DNA from: an uncultured Acidobacteriota bacterium
GTDB lineage: Bacteria > Acidobacteriota > JAAYUB01
NCBI GenBank assembly: GCA_937925645.1
Contig: CALAMB010000474.1
Span: forward strand, 1 to 8,291
Length of the DNA: 8,291 bases
Direction of reading: 5' to 3'
Below, piece by piece: positions 5,820-8,291 of the stretch. Position numbers and translations under genes: made by a program. The first letter of the stretch is position 1. The number at the start of each line of letters is the position of its first letter. The notes under the pieces were generated by a model. The model had not been told where the DNA came from and ran no database searches. It saw only the letters and a program-made list of their open reading frames with translations.

Positions 5820-5919
5820 TTTAGTCTGGTTTTAAACCGTGTTGACCCGCGACGCGGCGCAAAGTTCCCGGATGTGCCGTCGGCCGGGACGGTTTGTGCG
5901 CTCGCTGGACATTCTGCTG

Positions 5920-5949
5920 TTGGCGTTTTTGTTTTTTCTTTGGGATAAT
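5920..5949 (+). promoter_or_regulatory. Promoter candidate for the aldo/keto reductase unit
   Basis: TTGGCG at 5920-5925, an 18-base T-rich gap, then GATAAT at 5944-5949 (five of six to TATAAT). A transcript would start near 5956 and give a leader of about 54 bases to the ATG at 6010. The -35 hexamer and spacing are the same as in the promoter candidate of binding protein A on the other strand. Confidence 0.5.
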
Positions 5950-6009
5950 GTGGGTCGAGTCAATATGCCGTGACCTAGAACGACCGCCATCGATAGCCAG
6001 GGAGGACAC

Positions 6010-7233
6010 ATGGATCGAGATGACCGCCTGCGCAACCGCCGCGATTTCCTGAAGGCCGGGGCCGCCGGCGTGGCCGGCGCCGCGCTGATGCCTCACGTGC
6101 TGGGGCAGGAGCCCGCGTCGGGCGCACCGCCGGCCAAACCCGGCGCGTTTCCCTGCCGCGTGCTGGGCCGGACCGGCCTCAAGCTGCCCGTGGTCAGCAT
6201 GGGGGTGATGAACGCCGACAATCCGAACCTCGTCCGGGCGGCCCTGGACGCCGGCATCGTCCACCTGGACACGGCCCACGGCTACCAGCGCGGCCGCAAC
6301 GAGGAGATGATCGGCGGCGTGATCAAGGGGCGGCCGCGCGACTCCTTCGTCATCGGCACCAAGGTGCGCGCCGACGGCGAGGACCGCGCCACCGGCCGGT
6401 TCACCGCCGAGACGAAACCGGCGGCCTTCGTGGAGAAATTCGAGCTCAGCCTGAAACGGCTCGGCCTGGACTTCGTGGACATTCTCTACCTGCACAACAT
6501 CACCACCCGCGAGGCGGCGCTGTTCGAGCCGCTGCTAGCGGCCATGAAAAAGCTCAAGGAGCAGGGGAAGGCCCGATTCCTCGGGCTCAGCACCCACCGG
6601 AACGAGCCCGAGGTGATCCGCGCGGCGGTGGCGGCCAAGGTCTACGACGTGGTCCTCACCGCCTACAATTTCCGCCAGCCCCACCTCGAGGAGATGCACA
6701 AGGCCATGGCCGAGGCGGCCGCCGCCGGCGTCGGCCTCGTGGCCATGAAGACCCAGGCCGGCGCGTACTGGGACAAGGAGCGGCAGCATCCGATCAACAT
6801 GAAGGCGGCGCTCAAATGGGCGCTGCAGAATCCCCACGTGGGCACCGCCATCCCCGGTTTCACCACCTTCGACCAGATGGAGGACGACCTGGCGGTGATG
6901 GCCGACCTGAAGCTGACGCCGGCGGAGCTGGACGCCCTGAAGCAGGGCGAGAAACTCGGCCTGGCCGGCCTCTACTGCCGGCAGTGCGGCGCGTGCGTGG
7001 CCCAGTGCCGCCACGGCCTCGACATCCCGGCGCTCATGCGCGGCTACATGTACGCGTACGGCTACCGCAACCTGGGCCAGGCCCGGGTGACGGTGGCCGA
7101 GGCGGCTCCGCCGTCCGGCGTCTGCGCCGACTGCGGTTCGTGCACCGTGCGGTGCGCCATGGGCCACGACGTCCGCGACCGGGTGACGGACATCGCCCGC
7201 ATCACCGCCATCCCCGAAGAGTTTCTGGCCTGA
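6010..7233 (+). CDS. Tat-signal aldo/keto reductase with two C-terminal Fe-S motifs
   Basis: Predicted NAD(P)H-dependent oxidoreductase of the aldo/keto reductase superfamily, 407 residues. Residues 1-33 look like a twin-arginine signal: NRRDFLK at 9-15, then an Ala/Gly-rich hydrophobic stretch, so export after folding is expected. The reductase barrel spans about 47-310 and has the catalytic tetrad D87 (LDTA), Y92, K118 (GTK) and H162 (YLHN). The C-terminus adds two CxxCxxCxxxC motifs (C323, C326, C329, C333 and C372, C375, C378, C382), which could hold two [4Fe-4S] clusters; the proline usual after the last cysteine in ferredoxins is absent in both. The ATG has a strong GGAGG four bases upstream. 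The substrate cannot be inferred. The gene is followed after 15 bases by a desulfurase-like gene, likely in one transcript. Confidence 0.92.
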   Translation: MDRDDRLRNRRDFLKAGAAGVAGAALMPHVLGQEPASGAPPAKPGAFPCRVLGRTGLKLPVVSMGVMNADNPNLVRAALDAGIVHLDTAHGYQRGRNEEMIGGVIKGRPRDSFVIGTKVRADGEDRATGRFTAETKPAAFVEKFELSLKRLGLDFVDILYLHNITTREAALFEPLLAAMKKLKEQGKARFLGLSTHRNEPEVIRAAVAAKVYDVVLTAYNFRQPHLEEMHKAMAEAAAAGVGLVAMKTQAGAYWDKERQHPINMKAALKWALQNPHVGTAIPGFTTFDQMEDDLAVMADLKLTPAELDALKQGEKLGLAGLYCRQCGACVAQCRHGLDIPALMRGYMYAYGYRNLGQARVTVAEAAPPSGVCADCGSCTVRCAMGHDVRDRVTDIARITAIPEEFLA

Positions 7234-7248
7234 GCCCGAGGAGCGCCC

Positions 7249-8291
7249 ATGAACACCGACTTGGAATCACGGTTCGCTGACATCATCGCCCGCCGGGCGG
7301 ATTTTCCCGCGCTGGCCCGCGTGCACGAGGGCCGGACGCTGGCCCATTTCGACGGGCCGGGCGGCACCCAGGTGCCACAGGCGGTGATCGACGCGGTGTC
7401 CGAATACTACCGCACCGCCAACGCCAACACCCACGGCTTCTTCCCCACCACCGTGGCTACCGACGCGATGCTCCACGAGACCCGGTCGGCCCTGGCCGAC
7501 TTTCTCGGCGCCGCCGACGCCCGCGACATCTCGTTCGGCGCCAACATGACCACCCTGGCCTGGGGGCTGGCCCACGCCTTCGCCCGCCGCTTTCAGCCCG
7601 GCGACGAAGTGCTGGTGTCGAACCTGGACCACGAGGCCAACCGGGGGCCGTGGCTGATGCTGCGCGAGCACGGGATGGTCGTACGCGAAATCGCCATCCG
7701 CCCCGACGCCACCCTCGACTACGACGACTTCGCCGCTCAGGTCACCCCGCGCACGCGCCTGGTGGCCGTCGGCATGGCCTCCAACGCCTTCGGCACGGTG
7801 AACGACATCGCCCGGGCGCGGGAGCTGGCGTACCGCGCCGGCGCCTGGCTGCTGGTGGACGCCGTCCACTACGCGCCCCATTTCCCCCTGGACGTAACGG
7901 CGCTCGGCGTGGACTTCCTGCTCTGCTCCGCCTACAAGTTCTACGGGCCCCACGTGGGGGTGCTCTACAGCCGCAACGGCCTGCTGGATGGGCTGGCCAC
8001 GGACCGGCTGCGCACCCAGGACCCCCGGGCGCCCCACCGGATCGAGACGGGCACCCTGAACCACGCGGCTATCGCCGGGACGCTGGCCGCGGTGGACTAT
8101 CTGGCCTCGCTCGGCGCCGGCGCCACCCGCCGGGAGCGCGTGGTCGCCGCCCTGAGCCGCGTGGCCGATTACGAACGGGAGCTGGCCCTGCGCGTCTGGC
8201 GCGGCCTGCAGCGCCTGCCGGCGGTGACCCTCGTGGGGCCGCCCTTCGGCACCGGCCGGCGGGCGCCCACCGTGTCGTTCACCGTGGCGGG
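7249..8291 (+). CDS. Cysteine desulfurase-like PLP aminotransferase class V protein (3' end beyond window)
   Basis: Partial gene: 347 full codons are present and it runs off the right edge. It belongs to the class V aminotransferase fold and most resembles the cysteine-desulfurase-like family of SufS/CsdA relatives. Visible landmarks are FDGPGGTQVPQ at 34-44, H128 (NLDHEANRGPW), which should stack on PLP, D204 (LLVDAVHYAPH), which should contact the PLP ring nitrogen, and K230 (LCSAYKFYGPHVG), the Schiff-base lysine. ETGTLN at 266-271 is the usual loop before the small domain. The C-terminal part, where SufS-type enzymes carry the catalytic cysteine, lies outside the window, so desulfurase activity is unproven. 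The start is fixed by AGGAG at 7239-7243, five bases before ATG. It follows the Fe-S aldo/keto reductase by 15 bases, so co-transcription is likely. Isopenicillin-epimerase-like or kynureninase-like roles are less likely alternatives. Confidence 0.88.
   Translation, partial: MNTDLESRFADIIARRADFPALARVHEGRTLAHFDGPGGTQVPQAVIDAVSEYYRTANANTHGFFPTTVATDAMLHETRSALADFLGAADARDISFGANMTTLAWGLAHAFARRFQPGDEVLVSNLDHEANRGPWLMLREHGMVVREIAIRPDATLDYDDFAAQVTPRTRLVAVGMASNAFGTVNDIARARELAYRAGAWLLVDAVHYAPHFPLDVTALGVDFLLCSAYKFYGPHVGVLYSRNGLLDGLATDRLRTQDPRAPHRIETGTLNHAAIAGTLAAVDYLASLGAGATRRERVVAALSRVADYERELALRVWRGLQRLPAVTLVGPPFGTGRRAPTVSFTVA

Noticed and set aside
4709..5824. 371-codon open frame on the plus strand covering exbD and the start of binding protein A
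   Set aside because: It crosses two minus-strand genes and their promoter region, and the translation is low-complexity.
5926..5940. T-rich tract as an intrinsic terminator
   Set aside because: No GC-rich stem precedes it on the plus strand. It fits better as the spacer between the TTGGCG and GATAAT elements.
5935..5963. Minus-strand promoter for exbD with TTGACT at 5963-5958
   Set aside because: The -35 is good, but at 17 bases the -10 is AAGAAA (three of six), so it is too weak to call.
7267..8064. 265-codon open frame on the minus strand
   Set aside because: It is antisense to the desulfurase-like gene, whose PLP lysine and other motifs are clear. The composition is Gly/Val/His-rich shadow.

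Overview
The window is high-GC bacterial chromosome with four confident complete protein genes, one partial gene at the right edge and one complete small gene (exbD). Between the genes lie repeat-rich non-coding stretches. A rimO gene, two lipoprotein-type peptide-binding proteins, ExbD, and a Tat-exported aldo/keto reductase with Fe-S clusters point to a Gram-negative, diderm, environmental lineage. The combination, together with heptanucleotide intergenic repeats, would fit Acidobacteriota or a similar phylum. That placement is an inference from gene style and was not tested against a database.

Layout. Positions 1-126 carry no gene I can support. Positions 127-252 are an unbroken run of degenerate 7-bp units. 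An extended -10 promoter (284-292) and a GGAG ribosome site then lead into rimO (309-1649, +). From the rimO stop codon to about 1911 the DNA is a mosaic of short-period repeats: 6-bp, then 7-bp, 8-bp and 9-bp units. One 7-bp family there is the inverted copy of the family upstream of rimO, so rimO sits between inverted heptamer arrays.

On the minus strand, read right to left, are exbD (5764-5354), then two tandem paralogous family-5 solute-binding lipoproteins (5136-3610 and 3472-1937). Each binding-protein gene has its own copy of a conserved promoter-like block, with identical 18-bp spacing between the -35 and -10 candidates, 45-50 bases before its start. No permease, ATPase, ExbB or TonB gene is in the window. 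The 216 bases between exbD and the first binding protein hold the first promoter and nothing else I recognise. The 245 bases between exbD and the rightward genes are a divergent control region: a GC-rich hairpin abuts the exbD ribosome site, and a TTGGCG-N18-GATAAT promoter faces right.

On the plus strand, the right third holds a two-gene unit: a Tat-signal aldo/keto reductase with two four-cysteine Fe-S motifs (6010-7233), and, 15 bases later, a PLP-dependent cysteine-desulfurase-like protein (7249 to beyond the edge). A sulfur-mobilising enzyme next to an Fe-S oxidoreductase suggests a functional link, but this is inferred only from position.

The least explained feature is the phase-keeping heptamer mosaic around rimO. 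I found no sign of CRISPR, phage, transposase, tRNA or rRNA in the window.
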